A DNA stretch of 64,000 bases from Exiguobacterium sibiricum 7-3 (GCF_000620865.1 NZ_KK211190.1:819971-883970); one strand, 5' to 3'; shown: positions 44,643 to 54,203, counted from the stretch's first letter. A program made the numbers and translations. The notes: a model not told the origin generated them from the sequence alone.

Positions 44643-45998
44643 ATGATGGAACGTGAATTGTCAGGGACCGATCTCTGCTTGATCATGAGTAATGGCGTCG
44701 TCGACCGGGAAGCGTATCAGTCCCTCTACTATCTGTATCAGCCAATCATTGGTGTAAAGGCGCTTGGTCTGTACCAAACGTTTTGGAGTGAGATGATTCC
44801 CGGTAAGACGAAGTCGCAATACATCTCGCATGCAGAACTGGGCACGTTGCTCGGATTTTCAGTCGATGAATTCAAAGAAGAACTGTTTAAACTCGAAGGG
44901 ATTGGTTTAATCCGGACGTTTGAAGCAAAACAGGCGGCCTACCGATATGTCTATCAAATCCGTGTCCCGTTAGCACCGAACACATTTTTAAATGACGGAG
45001 TGCTGTCGAGCTTACTGTTCTACCGCGTCGGTGAAATTCGTTTCCGAGCCTTGCAGAACCGTTTCCGGACGGATCCGTTACCTAAAAATGTTGTCGACCG
45101 GACCGTCCGGTTTGATCAAGTATTTGACGTTAAGGCGGGACTTGCCTCTGCGCATCAGCCGAAATCTTATGCGAAACAGGAACGGGCAGCCTATGAATTT
45201 GACTATTCGTTTGATCTTGAAGAAATGAAACGTCAAACCGATCGGTTCTTGCCCCGGAGCTTTTATACGAAATCGATTGACCATCTTCTGTTGAAGCTCG
45301 CTTATGTCACACAATCGAATGAAGCACTCATGGCAGAGCTCCTGAACGCCCGTTTCCGTCATGAAGCGTACTTGCCGATGACAGACAGTGAAAAGCAAGA
45401 ACGGTGTAAACAGATGATGTTATCTGCGAAGCAGAAACTCAGCCGGGAAAAGAAAGCCAAGGTTGCAGTTCTCGAAGAAGTAGAAGTCGGAGAGCTGAGC
45501 GAAACGGAGACGATGGAAGGAACGCATCCGAAGCATTACGTTGCGAAACTAAGAAAAGTCAAAGCGTTGTCGGAGCGAGATGAAGAGTTGATTCAGCAAC
45601 TAATCATCGACTATGAGATGTCGTCCGGAATTGTCAACGCTGCTTATTATTACGCGTTGGTCATTAAAAAGGATAACCGTTTCAGTAAAAACTTCCTTCT
45701 TTCCATCGTTGATGACTGGAAACAAAAAGGATACGTTACGGCAGCCGAAGCATTGGCTAAAACGAAAGAACAAGACGAATTGATTTCGAAAAAACAGGAT
45801 CAAAAACAAGAGCGTTCGCGGCAAACGGTTGGTGGACGAAGAGGTCGTTCCAATGCGACCGGTCCGAATCCGAAATGGTTGCAAGAAGAAAAAGAAAAGC
45901 AACAGCAGTATGAAGCGACAAAAAAAGCCAGTTTTGAAGCTGAGGTGCCAGATGATGAAGAAATGGAACGGATTCTGCGGGAACTCAAAGGCAAATAA
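44643..45998 (+). CDS. dnaB: Replication initiation and membrane attachment protein DnaB
   Basis: Firmicute-specific primosome factor that helps load the replicative helicase at oriC and at restart sites together with DnaD and DnaI. It has 451 residues from ATG 44643, nine bases after GAAGGG; the in-frame ATG at 44634 touches that site directly. Helical N-terminal winged-helix domain (YQSLYYLYQPIIGVKALGLYQTF) and the C-terminal DnaB/DnaD domain (LIQQLIIDYEMSSGIVNAAYYYALVIKKD) are visible, followed by a charged, Gln/Glu/Lys-rich tail. It precedes dnaI by 12 bases. Confidence 0.92.
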   Translation: MMERELSGTDLCLIMSNGVVDREAYQSLYYLYQPIIGVKALGLYQTFWSEMIPGKTKSQYISHAELGTLLGFSVDEFKEELFKLEGIGLIRTFEAKQAAYRYVYQIRVPLAPNTFLNDGVLSSLLFYRVGEIRFRALQNRFRTDPLPKNVVDRTVRFDQVFDVKAGLASAHQPKSYAKQERAAYEFDYSFDLEEMKRQTDRFLPRSFYTKSIDHLLLKLAYVTQSNEALMAELLNARFRHEAYLPMTDSEKQERCKQMMLSAKQKLSREKKAKVAVLEEVEVGELSETETMEGTHPKHYVAKLRKVKALSERDEELIQQLIIDYEMSSGIVNAAYYYALVIKKDNRFSKNFLLSIVDDWKQKGYVTAAEALAKTKEQDELISKKQDQKQERSRQTVGGRRGRSNATGPNPKWLQEEKEKQQQYEATKKASFEAEVPDDEEMERILRELKGK

Positions 45999-46010
45999 AG
46001 GAGTAGTGAG

Positions 46011-46928
46011 ATGGAACATATCCAATCATCGATTGAAAAGATTTTAAACCGGCCGGACGTGGCAGAATCGGTTCGAGCCATTCATCAGCGTGTCTTGTCA
46101 CATCCGGGAGTTATCATGTTTTTACGGACGCACCCGGAAATTGATCAACGGACGATTGAACGGGGCATGCTGAAACTAAACGAGTATGCTGAACAGATGC
46201 ACGGGAATCAAATCATTGAAAAGAAAGCCGTCATCGAAGGGTATCAACCTGTCCTGCATTTAGAAAAAGGTCAGATCATGGTTGCTTATGAAAAAACCCA
46301 GGCATTACGAGATCGTGAAAACGAGCGGGCTCTCGAAAAGAAATTTAAAAGTCTGTTCTTACCGGATGAAGTCCGGGATGCGAACTTCAGTGACTTTGAT
46401 TTGACGACGACGGACCGGAAGCTCGCTTTGCGTGCAGCTTCACAGTTTTTAAATGCCGCTCGTTCGAAACAACAAGTAAAAGGCTTGTACCTGCACGGTA
46501 GTTTTGGCGTCGGGAAAACGTATCTGCTTGCTGCAATCGGGAATGCGTTAAAAAAAGAACGGGTTGCAACGATTTTGGTTCACGCGCCCGGTTTCGTCTC
46601 GGAAGCGAAGCGGCGGATCAGGTCGGACAGTTTCGATACATTTTTGGAAAGTTTTCAGACCGTTCCTGTCCTCTTGATAGACGATATCGGAGCGGAGTCA
46701 ATCAGTCCATGGGTACGAGATGAATTATTTGGGATCATCCTGCAATACCGGATGATGCATCGTCTGCCGACTTTGTTCAGTTCCAACCTGTCGTACGACG
46801 AACTGGAGTTGCATTTCGGGATTACGAATGACCAGGGAGACAAACTGAAAGCGATGCGTCTGATGGAGCGGATCCGGACGACGACGAATCCTGTCGAGTT
46901 TTTAGGTGAAAACCGACGCCGCTATTAA
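46011..46928 (+). CDS. dnaI: Primosomal protein DnaI (helicase loader)
   Basis: AAA+ ATPase that loads the replicative helicase. It has 305 residues. The N-terminal ~120 residues are the helicase-interaction domain. Walker A is GSFGVGKTYLL at about residue 165, Walker B is VLLIDDIGAE, and later FSSNLSYDELELHF and the arginine-containing RIRTT segment follow. ATG 46011 follows AAAGGAG. With dnaB it forms a two-gene unit. The ytxB and ytxC genes that follow in Bacillus are not present; thrS comes next. Confidence 0.95.
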   Translation: MEHIQSSIEKILNRPDVAESVRAIHQRVLSHPGVIMFLRTHPEIDQRTIERGMLKLNEYAEQMHGNQIIEKKAVIEGYQPVLHLEKGQIMVAYEKTQALRDRENERALEKKFKSLFLPDEVRDANFSDFDLTTTDRKLALRAASQFLNAARSKQQVKGLYLHGSFGVGKTYLLAAIGNALKKERVATILVHAPGFVSEAKRRIRSDSFDTFLESFQTVPVLLIDDIGAESISPWVRDELFGIILQYRMMHRLPTLFSSNLSYDELELHFGITNDQGDKLKAMRLMERIRTTTNPVEFLGENRRRY

Positions 46929-46934
46929 TTTCTC

Positions 46935-46964
46935 TTGTCAAAGAAGTTCGACTTTGGCTATACT
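46935..46964 (+). promoter_or_regulatory. thrS promoter
   Basis: TTGTCA (46935-46940), an 18-base spacer and TATACT (46959-46964), directly after dnaI. The T-box transcript should start near 46971. Confidence 0.72.
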
Positions 46965-46970
46965 AAGGAC

Positions 46971-47225
46971 ACAATCTGTATAGATGTCAGCTACGATTGA
47001 GGACATGAAAAATGAACAGGGACCAAACAAGCGAGAGAAGGATGGTGAAAGCTTCTCATGGAATCCGTCATTTCTTTACTCCCTCATAGCTCAGGCGGGG
47101 ATAATCCGCTTGCGCATCACGCCCGTTATCGCGTGTTCGAGCCGGTGCATGGAAACATGTTCGGGAACGAGGGTGGTACCACGAGATTGAGACTCGTCCC
47201 TTTTTGAGGGATGGGTCTTTTTTAT
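46971..47225 (+). ncRNA. T-box leader of thrS
   Basis: The T-box GGGTGGTACCACGAG is at 47171-47185 and the terminator follows. In Stem I, AATGA/TCATT and GAGG/CCTC bracket a loop with an ACU threonine codon at about 47078-47080. GGATGGTGAAAGC at about 47039-47052 fits the apical region. Uncharged tRNA-Thr should favour the antiterminator. Confidence 0.9.
47191..47224 (+). terminator. T-box attenuator terminator (thrS)
   Basis: GACTCGTCCCT (47191-47201) pairs with AGGGATGGGTC (47207-47217) using wobbles, followed by a T run. Confidence 0.85.
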
Positions 47226-47249
47226 TTTAATTTATAGGGGGAAGCAGTC

Positions 47250-49190
47250 ATGTCAAACATTGCTCTTACATTTCCAGATGGTGCAGTAAAGGAATTTGCA
47301 GCCGGAACTACAGCTGAAGAAGTTGCCGCTTCAATCAGCCCGGGATTACGGAAAAAGGCATTTGCCGCAAAATTAAACGGACAAGTCATTGATTACCGTC
47401 GCCCGATTGAGGAAGATGGTTCAATCGAACTCGTCATGCCGGACTCAGAAGAAGGACTGGACTTGATCCGTCACTCATCCGCCCACTTGATGGCTCAAGC
47501 CATCAAACGTCTGTATCCGGATGAAACGATTCACCTTGGAATCGGACCGACGATTGAAAACGGTTTTTATTATGACATCGATATGGAGCGTCGTCTGACA
47601 GAAGAAGACCTGTCGGAAATCGAAAAGATGATGAACAAGATCGCCGGTGAAAACTTACCAATCGAGCGCGAAGTCGTTTCGCGTGACGAAGCACTTGCTG
47701 TTTATCAAGAATTAAACGATCCACTCAAAATTGAACTGATTGAATCGATTCCAGCCGATCAAGACTTAACATTTTACCGTCAAGGCGAGTTCTTTGATCT
47801 TTGCCGTGGACCACACGTACCGGCGACGGCTAAGTTACAAGTCTTCAAGTTGATGAGTATCGCCGGTGCTTACTGGCGTGGCGATTCAAAAAACAAGATG
47901 CTCCAACGGATTTATGGGACAGCTTGGGCGAATAAAGACCAACTGAAACAACACCTTCATTTCTTGGCGGAAGCGAAAGAACGCGATCACCGGAAACTCG
48001 GGAAAGAGCTCGATTTGTTCTTCACATCTCAAGATGTCGGACAGGGTCTGCCGATGTGGTTACCAAAAGGGGCGGCAATCCGACGGACGGTCGAGCGGTA
48101 TATCGTCGATAAAGAACTTGAACTCGGATATGAGCATGTCTATACACCAGTTCTCGGTTCTGTTGAACTGTATAAAACATCGGGACACTGGGATCACTAT
48201 CAAGATGATATGTTCCCGAAAATGGAGATGGACAATGAAGAATTGGTTCTCCGCCCGATGAACTGTCCGCACCACATGATGATTTATAAAAATGAACCGC
48301 GGTCGTACCGTGATTTACCGCTCCGCGTCGCAGAACTCGGTGGGATGCACCGGTATGAGATGTCGGGTGCGTTAACGGGTCTCCAACGTGTCCGTTACAT
48401 GGTCCTGAACGACGGTCATACGTTTGTTCGTCCGGATCAAATGAAGGAAGAGTTCAAAGCAATCGTCCACTTGATTCAAGAAGTATATGCTGATTTCGGC
48501 ATCACCGACTACAAGTTCCGTCTGTCGTATCGCGATCCGGCTGATAAAGAAAAATACTTCGACAACGATGCGATTTGGGAAATGGCGCAACGTGAATTAA
48601 AAGAGACAATGGATGAGCTCGAGCTGCCGTACTTTGAAGCAGAAGGCGAAGCGGCATTCTACGGGCCGAAGCTTGACGTACAAGTCCGGACAGCGCTCGG
48701 TAAAGATGAGACGTTATCAACGGTTCAACTCGACTTCCTCTTGCCGGAACGCTTTGAGCTGACGTACAAAGGAAATGACGGACAAGATCATCGTCCTGTT
48801 GTCCTACACCGTGGTGTCGTCTCAACGATGGAACGGTTCGTCGCGTACTTGATTGAAGAGTACAAAGGGGCATTCCCGACATGGCTCGCACCAGTTCAAG
48901 TGAAGTTGATTCCAGTCTCAAGCGTGCATGAAGACTACGCACGTGAAATCAAGGCGATGCTCCTGAAAAAAGGGATTCGTGTCGAAACGGACTTCCGTGA
49001 TGAAAAGCTCGGTTACCGGATTCGCGAAGCACAAGTCAACAAAGTACCAGTCATGCTTGTTCTTGGTGACAAAGAAATCGAAGCGCGCGAAGTCAATATC
49101 CGCCGTTACGGTTCAAAAGATTCAAGCAATGCATCACTGGAGCAGTTCGTCAGCGATTTGGAACAAGAAATCGCAAACCGTTCAAAATAA
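47250..49190 (+). CDS. thrS: Threonyl-tRNA synthetase
   Basis: Class II synthetase charging tRNA-Thr, with editing of mischarged serine. It has 646 residues. The N-terminal TGS domain (~1-62) is followed by the editing domain with [10 protein letters not shown] and the second zinc-like HxxxH/C region, including CRGPHVP. The catalytic core has class II motif 2 ([26 protein letters not shown]) with zinc ligands Cys in PMNCPHHM, and motif 3 in [14 protein letters not shown]. The anticodon-binding domain covers the last ~100 residues. ATG 47250 follows AGGGGGA. Confidence 0.97.
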   Translation: MSNIALTFPDGAVKEFAAGTTAEEVAASISPGLRKKAFAAKLNGQVIDYRRPIEEDGSIELVMPDSEEGLDLIRHSSAHLMAQAIKRLYPDETIHLGIGPTIENGFYYDIDMERRLTEEDLSEIEKMMNKIAGENLPIEREVVSRDEALAVYQELNDPLKIELIESIPADQDLTFYRQGEFFDLCRGPHVPATAKLQVFKLMSIAGAYWRGDSKNKMLQRIYGTAWANKDQLKQHLHFLAEAKERDHRKLGKELDLFFTSQDVGQGLPMWLPKGAAIRRTVERYIVDKELELGYEHVYTPVLGSVELYKTSGHWDHYQDDMFPKMEMDNEELVLRPMNCPHHMMIYKNEPRSYRDLPLRVAELGGMHRYEMSGALTGLQRVRYMVLNDGHTFVRPDQMKEEFKAIVHLIQEVYADFGITDYKFRLSYRDPADKEKYFDNDAIWEMAQRELKETMDELELPYFEAEGEAAFYGPKLDVQVRTALGKDETLSTVQLDFLLPERFELTYKGNDGQDHRPVVLHRGVVSTMERFVAYLIEEYKGAFPTWLAPVQVKLIPVSSVHEDYAREIKAMLLKKGIRVETDFRDEKLGYRIREAQVNKVPVMLVLGDKEIEAREVNIRRYGSKDSSNASLEQFVSDLEQEIANRSK

Positions 49191-49207
49191 GCATGTAGTA
49201 ATATCAA

Positions 49208-49239
49208 GAAGAGGATGGCTCACAGCTGTCCTCTTTTTT
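49208..49239 (+). terminator. thrS terminator
   Basis: AAGAGGA and TCCTCTT form the base of a hairpin, with GGCT/AGCT above, followed by T6. Confidence 0.82.
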
Positions 49240-49299
49240 GTTCTCTACAGATTCTGTGTTCGAATACCGATAATAGGAACAGGGAAGGGAGACGAGGGA

Positions 49300-50496
49300 A
49301 TGAAAATAAGAATGATGTTCGGCGTATGTCTCATTTTGGTATTTTTACTTTTACCTGATACAGAACACGCGACAAGTATGAAAAGTTACCGGATTACGCC
49401 ACAGACAGAACCGATTGATCCTGTACTTCGCGCATATTCGACATACAATGCCCAAACCAGGAATCATTATACACTTCGGTCGTACCTCGAAAAAATCGAG
49501 GCGGAAGGCGGAGGAACGTTAGTCTTGTCAAAAGGAGTATATTTGTCCCCGTTACGTGTCGGAGTTCCTTCCAATACGACCATCATTTTAGAGGATGGTG
49601 TCATCATTAAGAAGACGAATGAGACCGGGACGTCAAAACTTCAAGCGACAACAAGTATCTTTGATTTGGTACCACCTTCTGTTTTACGACTAAATAGAAC
49701 AGTCGGAACATACAGCGGATCCAAAAACATCAAAATCATCGGGCAGGGGAATGCTCAAATTGATTTAAATTATTTTTCGCGCGGCTCGGCTTTCGCGATC
49801 GCACATAATGAAAATCTGTATCTTGGAGGAATCACGATCCGTCATCAACAAGGATCACATGCGATTGAACTGGATGCGACAAAAACGGCACTCATTGAAA
49901 ACATGCATTTTGTCGATGCAAAGATGATTGCCGGGACAGGTCCAAATGAATCCATTAATCTGGATACGCCGGATCCGGTGACGAAAGGATTTCAATGGAA
50001 ATGGTCGGCACAAGACCGGACACCGAATCACGATATTACGATTCGAAACAATGACTTTATCAACATCAATGTCGCAATCGGCACACATCAATACTCTCAA
50101 GATCGTCCGCACACGGCGGTCCGTATTTTAAATAACGTGATTGACGGAACAAAAGATCATGCGATTTCAATGATGAACTGGAACCAACCGGTCATTCAAT
50201 ACAATACGATCCGAAACGTTCATCGGACAGATGGCAAAGCCATCGCTATCTTAGGACGCGGAGTAGTCGGTGGCAGCATCAAACATAATCGACTCGAAAA
50301 GATTGACCGGGCCATTCAATTTCAGCCACACGTCAATTATGGATTTAAGCCGCTTTACAATCGATTTACGGATAAAGAGAAACTAAGTTTTCGTCAGAAC
50401 GAAGTCAATCAAGCAACAGTAAATCAAGTCGTTTTGTTTTCCAAGTTAGGTGTCTTTTCGGCGGAAACATCGGAACGGTTTAATTTTATTCCATAA
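49300..50496 (+). CDS. Secreted right-handed parallel beta-helix protein
   Basis: Predicted exported protein of 398 residues. A signal peptide covers about residues 1-25 (MKIRMMFGVCLILVFLLLP). After an N-terminal segment resembling pectate-lyase-superfamily openers (YLEKIEAEGGGTLVLSKGVY), strands repeat with N/D-I-x-I-x-x-N spacing (NIKIIGQGNA, ITIRNNDFIN, VRILNNVIDG, IQYNTIRNV). This is a beta-helix typical of polysaccharide lyases and hydrolases, but no catalytic set could be assigned. ATG 49300 follows AAGGGAG; the longer frame upstream runs inside thrS. It is not part of the Bacillus block, so it is an accessory gene. Confidence 0.85.
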   Translation: MKIRMMFGVCLILVFLLLPDTEHATSMKSYRITPQTEPIDPVLRAYSTYNAQTRNHYTLRSYLEKIEAEGGGTLVLSKGVYLSPLRVGVPSNTTIILEDGVIIKKTNETGTSKLQATTSIFDLVPPSVLRLNRTVGTYSGSKNIKIIGQGNAQIDLNYFSRGSAFAIAHNENLYLGGITIRHQQGSHAIELDATKTALIENMHFVDAKMIAGTGPNESINLDTPDPVTKGFQWKWSAQDRTPNHDITIRNNDFININVAIGTHQYSQDRPHTAVRILNNVIDGTKDHAISMMNWNQPVIQYNTIRNVHRTDGKAIAILGRGVVGGSIKHNRLEKIDRAIQFQPHVNYGFKPLYNRFTDKEKLSFRQNEVNQATVNQVVLFSKLGVFSAETSERFNFIP

Positions 50497-50497
50497 A

Positions 50498-50535
50498 AAA
50501 AGCCTATTCCTTTACGGAATAGACTTTTTTTTGGA
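50498..50535. terminator. Bidirectional terminator between the beta-helix gene and katA
   Basis: CTATTCC and GGAATAG form the stem, flanked by A7 and T8 runs. Confidence 0.9.
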
Positions 50536-50539
50536 AACA

Positions 50540-52009
50540 TTATTTTTGCATTTGTTGCAAGAATGGTTGGATATCGACTTGTAACGCTTCTGATAATTTC
50601 TTACCAAGGGACTCATCTGCCCGGTAGAAGTTACAGATGGCAAGCAAGACGGTATTTTCATGGCGGACTTGTGTTAAGTCATCCACTAAATTATTCAGGA
50701 GTGCCGTTTGTTCTTCTTCTGTCATACGACGGTATACGTCACCGGCTTGGCCGAAGTTGTTTGTTTTTTCGATTTCGAGACGACCGTGGATGTCATCATA
50801 CAACGGCTGGTTTTCTTCCGTGTATTCCGGTGTCTGTTTCGGCTCATCCTGGTAACGGTTTGGTTCATAGTTGACCGGGCTTGATTGTTGTCCGACCGGC
50901 ATTGCACCATCACGTTGGTAGTTGTTGACTTGTGCGAACGGACAGTTGATAGGCAACTGTTGGTAGTTTGTTCCGATACGGTAACGTTGCGTATCTGAAT
51001 ATGAGAAGAGACGACCTTGAAGCAATTTATCTTCCGACGGCAACATTCCTGGAATCAAGACACCCGGGTTAAAGCCGACCGATTCCGTTTCAGCAAAGTA
51101 GTTGTCGACGTTTTTGTTTAAGACCATTGTTCCGACATGTTGGAACGGAATGACATCCTCGAACCAATCTTTTGTTGCATCGAGTGGATCAAAGTCGAAA
51201 TTGTCGACATCAGCCGGATCAAGAACTTGAACGAACAAATCCCACTCCGGGAACTCGCCGTCTTCGATTGCTTGGAACGTATCGTTTGAAGCATGATTGA
51301 AATCTTTTCCTTGAATCTCTGTCGCTTCGTCCGCAGAGAGGTTATGGACGCCGATTTTTGGAACCCAACGTAATTTAACATAAACCGTGTTGCCGTGTGC
51401 GTTTACCCATTTAAAGGCATGGACGGATGAACCGCGCATTTTACGGTAGCTAGCCGGAATACCCTCATCTGTAAAGAGGTGCATCAACATGTTTGTCGAT
51501 TCCGGGCGTAATGTCATGAAGTCCCAGTAGCGGTCAGGATCTTGAATATTCGTACGTGGATCCGGTTTTAGCGAGTGGACCATGTCCGGGAATTTCATCG
51601 CATCGCGAATGAAGAAGACCGGTAAGTTATTTCCGACGAAATCCCAGTTGCCTTCTTCTGTATAGAACTTAACAGAGAATCCACGTGGGTCACGTAATGT
51701 TTCAGGAGAATGTGTACCGTGAATAACGGTTGAGAAACGAGCGAATACAGGAACCTCCGTACCTTCGTTTTGAAGGAACGCCGCTTTTGTATATTTCTTC
51801 ATCGAGTTTTTAACCGTGAAGACGCCATGTGCACCAAAACCACGGGCATGAACGACACGCTCAGGAACACGTTCCCGGTCGAAATGGGCCATTTTCTCAA
51901 TCAATTGATAATCTTCGAGTAATGTTGGACCGCGACGGCCTGCTGTGCGCGAATTCTGATTGTCGCCAATCGGGACACCCTGGTTTGTGGTTAATCGTTT
52001 TTCACTCAT
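50540..52009 (-). CDS. katA: Catalase (monofunctional haem, clade 3 size)
   Basis: Breaks hydrogen peroxide into water and oxygen. It has 489 residues, the small-subunit size. The distal His lies in ERVVHARGFGAHGVF and the distal Asn in DFVGNNLPVFFIRDA. The proximal Tyr lies in RLFSYSDTQRYRIG. ATG 52009 follows AAGGGGG by eight bases; an upstream in-frame start at 52054 lies in the promoter. A PerR-like box is in the promoter. Strongly expressed, unusual catalases are known from Exiguobacterium. It is an addition to the Bacillus thrS-to-infC gene order. Confidence 0.95.
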   Translation of the reverse strand: MSEKRLTTNQGVPIGDNQNSRTAGRRGPTLLEDYQLIEKMAHFDRERVPERVVHARGFGAHGVFTVKNSMKKYTKAAFLQNEGTEVPVFARFSTVIHGTHSPETLRDPRGFSVKFYTEEGNWDFVGNNLPVFFIRDAMKFPDMVHSLKPDPRTNIQDPDRYWDFMTLRPESTNMLMHLFTDEGIPASYRKMRGSSVHAFKWVNAHGNTVYVKLRWVPKIGVHNLSADEATEIQGKDFNHASNDTFQAIEDGEFPEWDLFVQVLDPADVDNFDFDPLDATKDWFEDVIPFQHVGTMVLNKNVDNYFAETESVGFNPGVLIPGMLPSEDKLLQGRLFSYSDTQRYRIGTNYQQLPINCPFAQVNNYQRDGAMPVGQQSSPVNYEPNRYQDEPKQTPEYTEENQPLYDDIHGRLEIEKTNNFGQAGDVYRRMTEEEQTALLNNLVDDLTQVRHENTVLLAICNFYRADESLGKKLSEALQVDIQPFLQQMQK

Positions 52010-52051
52010 GAATAATTCCCCCTTATGTATAAGATTACATTGATTATAAAA

Positions 52052-52066
52052 CAATAATTATTCTAA
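52052..52066. promoter_or_regulatory. PerR-like box of katA
   Basis: CAATAATTATTCTAA matches TTATAATNATTATAA at 11 of 14 fixed positions. A second overlapping inverted repeat, ATTATTCT (52057-52064) and AGAATAAT (52071-52078), adds symmetry. Confidence 0.55.
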
Positions 52067-52146
52067 ATAAAGAATAATGCTCTGCGAATTCTGAAAACTT
52101 TTTCTGACTTTTTTTATTTACCCATGGAAACAACCTTAGAAACTTC

Positions 52147-52175
52147 TTGCTAAACGGACAGAGGATTGCTATTAT
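52147..52175 (+). promoter_or_regulatory. Upstream promoter of the infC operon
   Basis: TTGCTA (52147-52152), a 17-base spacer and TATTAT (52170-52175). Confidence 0.5.
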
Positions 52176-52219
52176 AATCAAGTATCTGAGCAACGTTCTA
52201 ACCGAACAGATATAGCGGC

Positions 52220-52249
52220 TTGACATCGAGGGAAAACAAGTGCTATGAT
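52220..52249 (+). promoter_or_regulatory. Main promoter of the infC operon
   Basis: TTGACA (52220-52225), an 18-base spacer and TATGAT (52244-52249). This leaves a leader of about 200 bases. Confidence 0.7.
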
Positions 52250-52255
52250 AGCAAA

Positions 52256-52412
52256 GTGAAATGACAACAAAGCAGAAGCATCCCGCTTCTCACCACGTAT
52301 AGCAAGCTATGCTGGTCCATCATGATGATATGTGATAGTAGAGTGTTCTCTGACTATTGTATACTTTATGAGTGTGGGCGGGAAAAACTGCCGACGCTTT
52401 TTTTATAGCGTT
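52256..52412 (+). ncRNA. L20 leader of infC-rpmI-rplT
   Basis: A leader of about 200 bases with several helices (GAAGCATCCCGCTTC; TAGCAAGCTATGCTGG) ends in an intrinsic terminator, just as the Bacillus leader in which L20 represses its operon by premature termination. Assignment rests on position, length and terminator; no fold was computed. Confidence 0.72.
52373..52412 (+). terminator. Attenuator terminator before infC
   Basis: GTGTGGGCGG pairs with CTGCCGACGC (one mismatch, wobbles), loop GAAAAA, followed by T7. It lies about 45 bases before infC. Confidence 0.8.
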
Positions 52413-52457
52413 TTATATCATTCATTTTTCGTGCTCTGCACGATGGAGGTGCTAACC

Positions 52458-52973
52458 ATTAGCAAAGATCTGTTAATCAATGAAGGCATTCGCGCTCGAG
52501 AAGTTCGTCTTATCGGAGCGGATGGTGCTCAACTTGGAGTCCAGTCACGTACAGAAGCGTTACGTTTAGCTGAGGAAGCTGACCTTGACCTCGTCATGGT
52601 CGCACCACAAGCGACGCCGCCGGTATGTAAAATCATGGACTACGGTAAATACCGTTTTGAGTTACAAAAAAAGGACAAAGAAACTCGGAAGAATCAGAAA
52701 GTGATTCAGATGAAAGAAGTCCGTCTCAGCCCGACGATCGAGGAGAATGACTTCCAAACGAAATTCCGTAATGCGAAGAAATTCTTGGAGAACGGCAACA
52801 AAGTGAAAGCGAGTATTCGTTTCCGCGGACGTGCCATCACTCACTCAGAAATCGGTAGACGTGTCCTCGAACGTCTCGCTACAGAATTAAGCGAGTTCGG
52901 TGTCATTGAACAGAGACCGAAGATGGAAGGACGCAGCATGTTCCTAGTGCTTGCTCCAAAGAAAGAAGACTAA
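52458..52973 (+). CDS. infC: Translation initiation factor IF-3
   Basis: Binds the 30S subunit, prevents premature subunit joining and checks the initiator codon. It has 171 residues when started at ATT 52458, seven bases after GGAGGT. The rare AUU start is the known autoregulatory feature of infC: IF3 rejects its own start codon. N-domain [23 protein letters not shown], linker and C-domain ([26 protein letters not shown]) are complete. No ATG start fits as well. It heads infC-rpmI-rplT. Confidence 0.96.
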   Translation: MSKDLLINEGIRAREVRLIGADGAQLGVQSRTEALRLAEEADLDLVMVAPQATPPVCKIMDYGKYRFELQKKDKETRKNQKVIQMKEVRLSPTIEENDFQTKFRNAKKFLENGNKVKASIRFRGRAITHSEIGRRVLERLATELSEFGVIEQRPKMEGRSMFLVLAPKKED

Positions 52974-53000
52974 TCGAATCGAAGTAGGAGGGAATCTCTC

Positions 53001-53195
53001 ATGCCTAAAATGAAATCGCACCGCGGTGCTTCTAAGCGTTTCAAACGTACTGCTTCTGGTAAATTGAAACGTGGTCGTGCTTACACAAGCCACTTATTCG
53101 GTAACAAATCAACTAAAGCGAAACGTAAATTACGTAAAGCTAGCATGGTATCATCGGGTGACTTTAAACGTATCCGTCACATGATCGCTAAGTAA
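53001..53195 (+). CDS. rpmI: 50S ribosomal protein L35
   Basis: Small, very basic large-subunit protein of 64 residues with the family opening [23 protein letters not shown] 53001 follows AGGAGGGAA. It sits 27 bases after infC and 37 before rplT, in the conserved three-gene operon. Expression is expected to follow the L20-controlled leader. Confidence 0.97.
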   Translation: MPKMKSHRGASKRFKRTASGKLKRGRAYTSHLFGNKSTKAKRKLRKASMVSSGDFKRIRHMIAK

Positions 53196-53232
53196 TTTAC
53201 CCAATCGTACACAGATTTAGGAGGGAATTTAT

Positions 53233-53592
53233 ATGCCACGCGTAAAAGGCGGATATACGACTCGTCAACGTCGTAAAAAACAACTCAAATTAGCTAAGGG
53301 CTATTACGGCTCGAAACATACACTCTTCAAGGTTGCAAAACAGCAGGTCATGAAATCTCTCATGTATGCTTACCGTGACCGTCGTCAAAAGAAACGTGAC
53401 TTCCGTCGCCTCTGGATCACTCGGATCAATGCGGCTGCACGTATCAACGGTCTTTCTTACAGCCGCATGATGCATGGTCTTAAATTAGCAGGTATCGACG
53501 TTAACCGTAAGATGCTCGCTGACCTCGCAGTTACAGATGCAACTGCATTTGCTTCACTTGCTGACACAGCAAAAGCAAAATTGAACGCTTAA
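53233..53592 (+). CDS. rplT: 50S ribosomal protein L20
   Basis: 23S rRNA-binding assembly protein of 119 residues ([60 protein letters not shown]). In Bacilli it also binds the operon leader to repress infC-rpmI-rplT. ATG 53233 follows AGGAGGGAA. The operon ends at the terminator just after it. Confidence 0.98.
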   Translation: MPRVKGGYTTRQRRKKQLKLAKGYYGSKHTLFKVAKQQVMKSLMYAYRDRRQKKRDFRRLWITRINAAARINGLSYSRMMHGLKLAGIDVNRKMLADLAVTDATAFASLADTAKAKLNA

Positions 53593-53603
53593 GTTCTACA
53601 ATT

Positions 53604-53636
53604 CGTCGGGGAATTTAATTCTCCGACGTTTTTTTT
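53604..53636 (+). terminator. infC operon terminator
   Basis: CGTCGGGGAATT (53604-53615) pairs with AATTCTCCGACG (53617-53628 region), followed by T8. Confidence 0.92.
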
Positions 53637-53708
53637 GGATTCATGGTAAAATAAAAAAGCGCATTTTATGGGCTGAGGCAATTTTTTTAGATTAAAAGGA
53701 GAATTAAG

Positions 53709-54191
53709 ATGGACTGGTTGACACTTTTTGAAATGCAGGAACAATTGGATAAACGGATTCAGTCAGAACATAATTTGACGGGTAATCAATTTGATGAACG
53801 TTTGCTGGCGCTATTAGTGGAGCTTGGTGAGCTTGCGAACGAAACGCGTTGTTTTAAATTCTGGTCGACAAAAGGACCATCGGCTCAAGTCACGATTCTC
53901 GAAGAATATGTGGATGGTGTCCATTTTCTACTTTCTTTAGGACTTTCTTTAGATTATCGTAAAAACGAATTTGTCGAAGGTGATTATTATCTGACGGCGA
54001 CAGACGCGTTTTTGGATGTCTATAATAAGACAAACGTGTTTGCGATTTCACGAACGGAACAAAGTTATGATGTTCTGATTGGTGCTTATCTCGCATTAGG
54101 TGCTACACTTGGATTTACACAAGAAATGATTTTCAAAGCTTATGTCGCGAAAAACGAGGCGAATCACGTTCGCCAAGACAACGGTTACTGA
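53709..54191 (+). CDS. All-alpha (dimeric-type) dUTP diphosphatase
   Basis: Predicted to hydrolyse dUTP to dUMP and pyrophosphate, keeping uracil out of DNA. It has 160 residues, all helical. The magnesium-binding EXXE motifs of the all-alpha NTP pyrophosphatase fold are visible: ELGELANETRCFKFW and, further on, EEYVDGVHFLLSLG, followed by a helix with KAYVAKNEANHVRQDNGY near the C-terminus. This matches the dUTPase_2 family, unrelated to the trimeric enzyme. ATG 53709 follows AAAGGAG. It replaces ysdA/ysdB of the Bacillus order and lies 12 bases before the M42 peptidase gene. Confidence 0.87.
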   Translation: MDWLTLFEMQEQLDKRIQSEHNLTGNQFDERLLALLVELGELANETRCFKFWSTKGPSAQVTILEEYVDGVHFLLSLGLSLDYRKNEFVEGDYYLTATDAFLDVYNKTNVFAISRTEQSYDVLIGAYLALGATLGFTQEMIFKAYVAKNEANHVRQDNGY

Positions 54192-54203
54192 GGAGGAAAT
54201 CAG

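Noticed and set aside
48979-49299. N-terminal extension of the beta-helix protein
   Set aside because: It overlaps thrS out of frame and crosses the thrS terminator. ATG 49300 starts a normal signal peptide.
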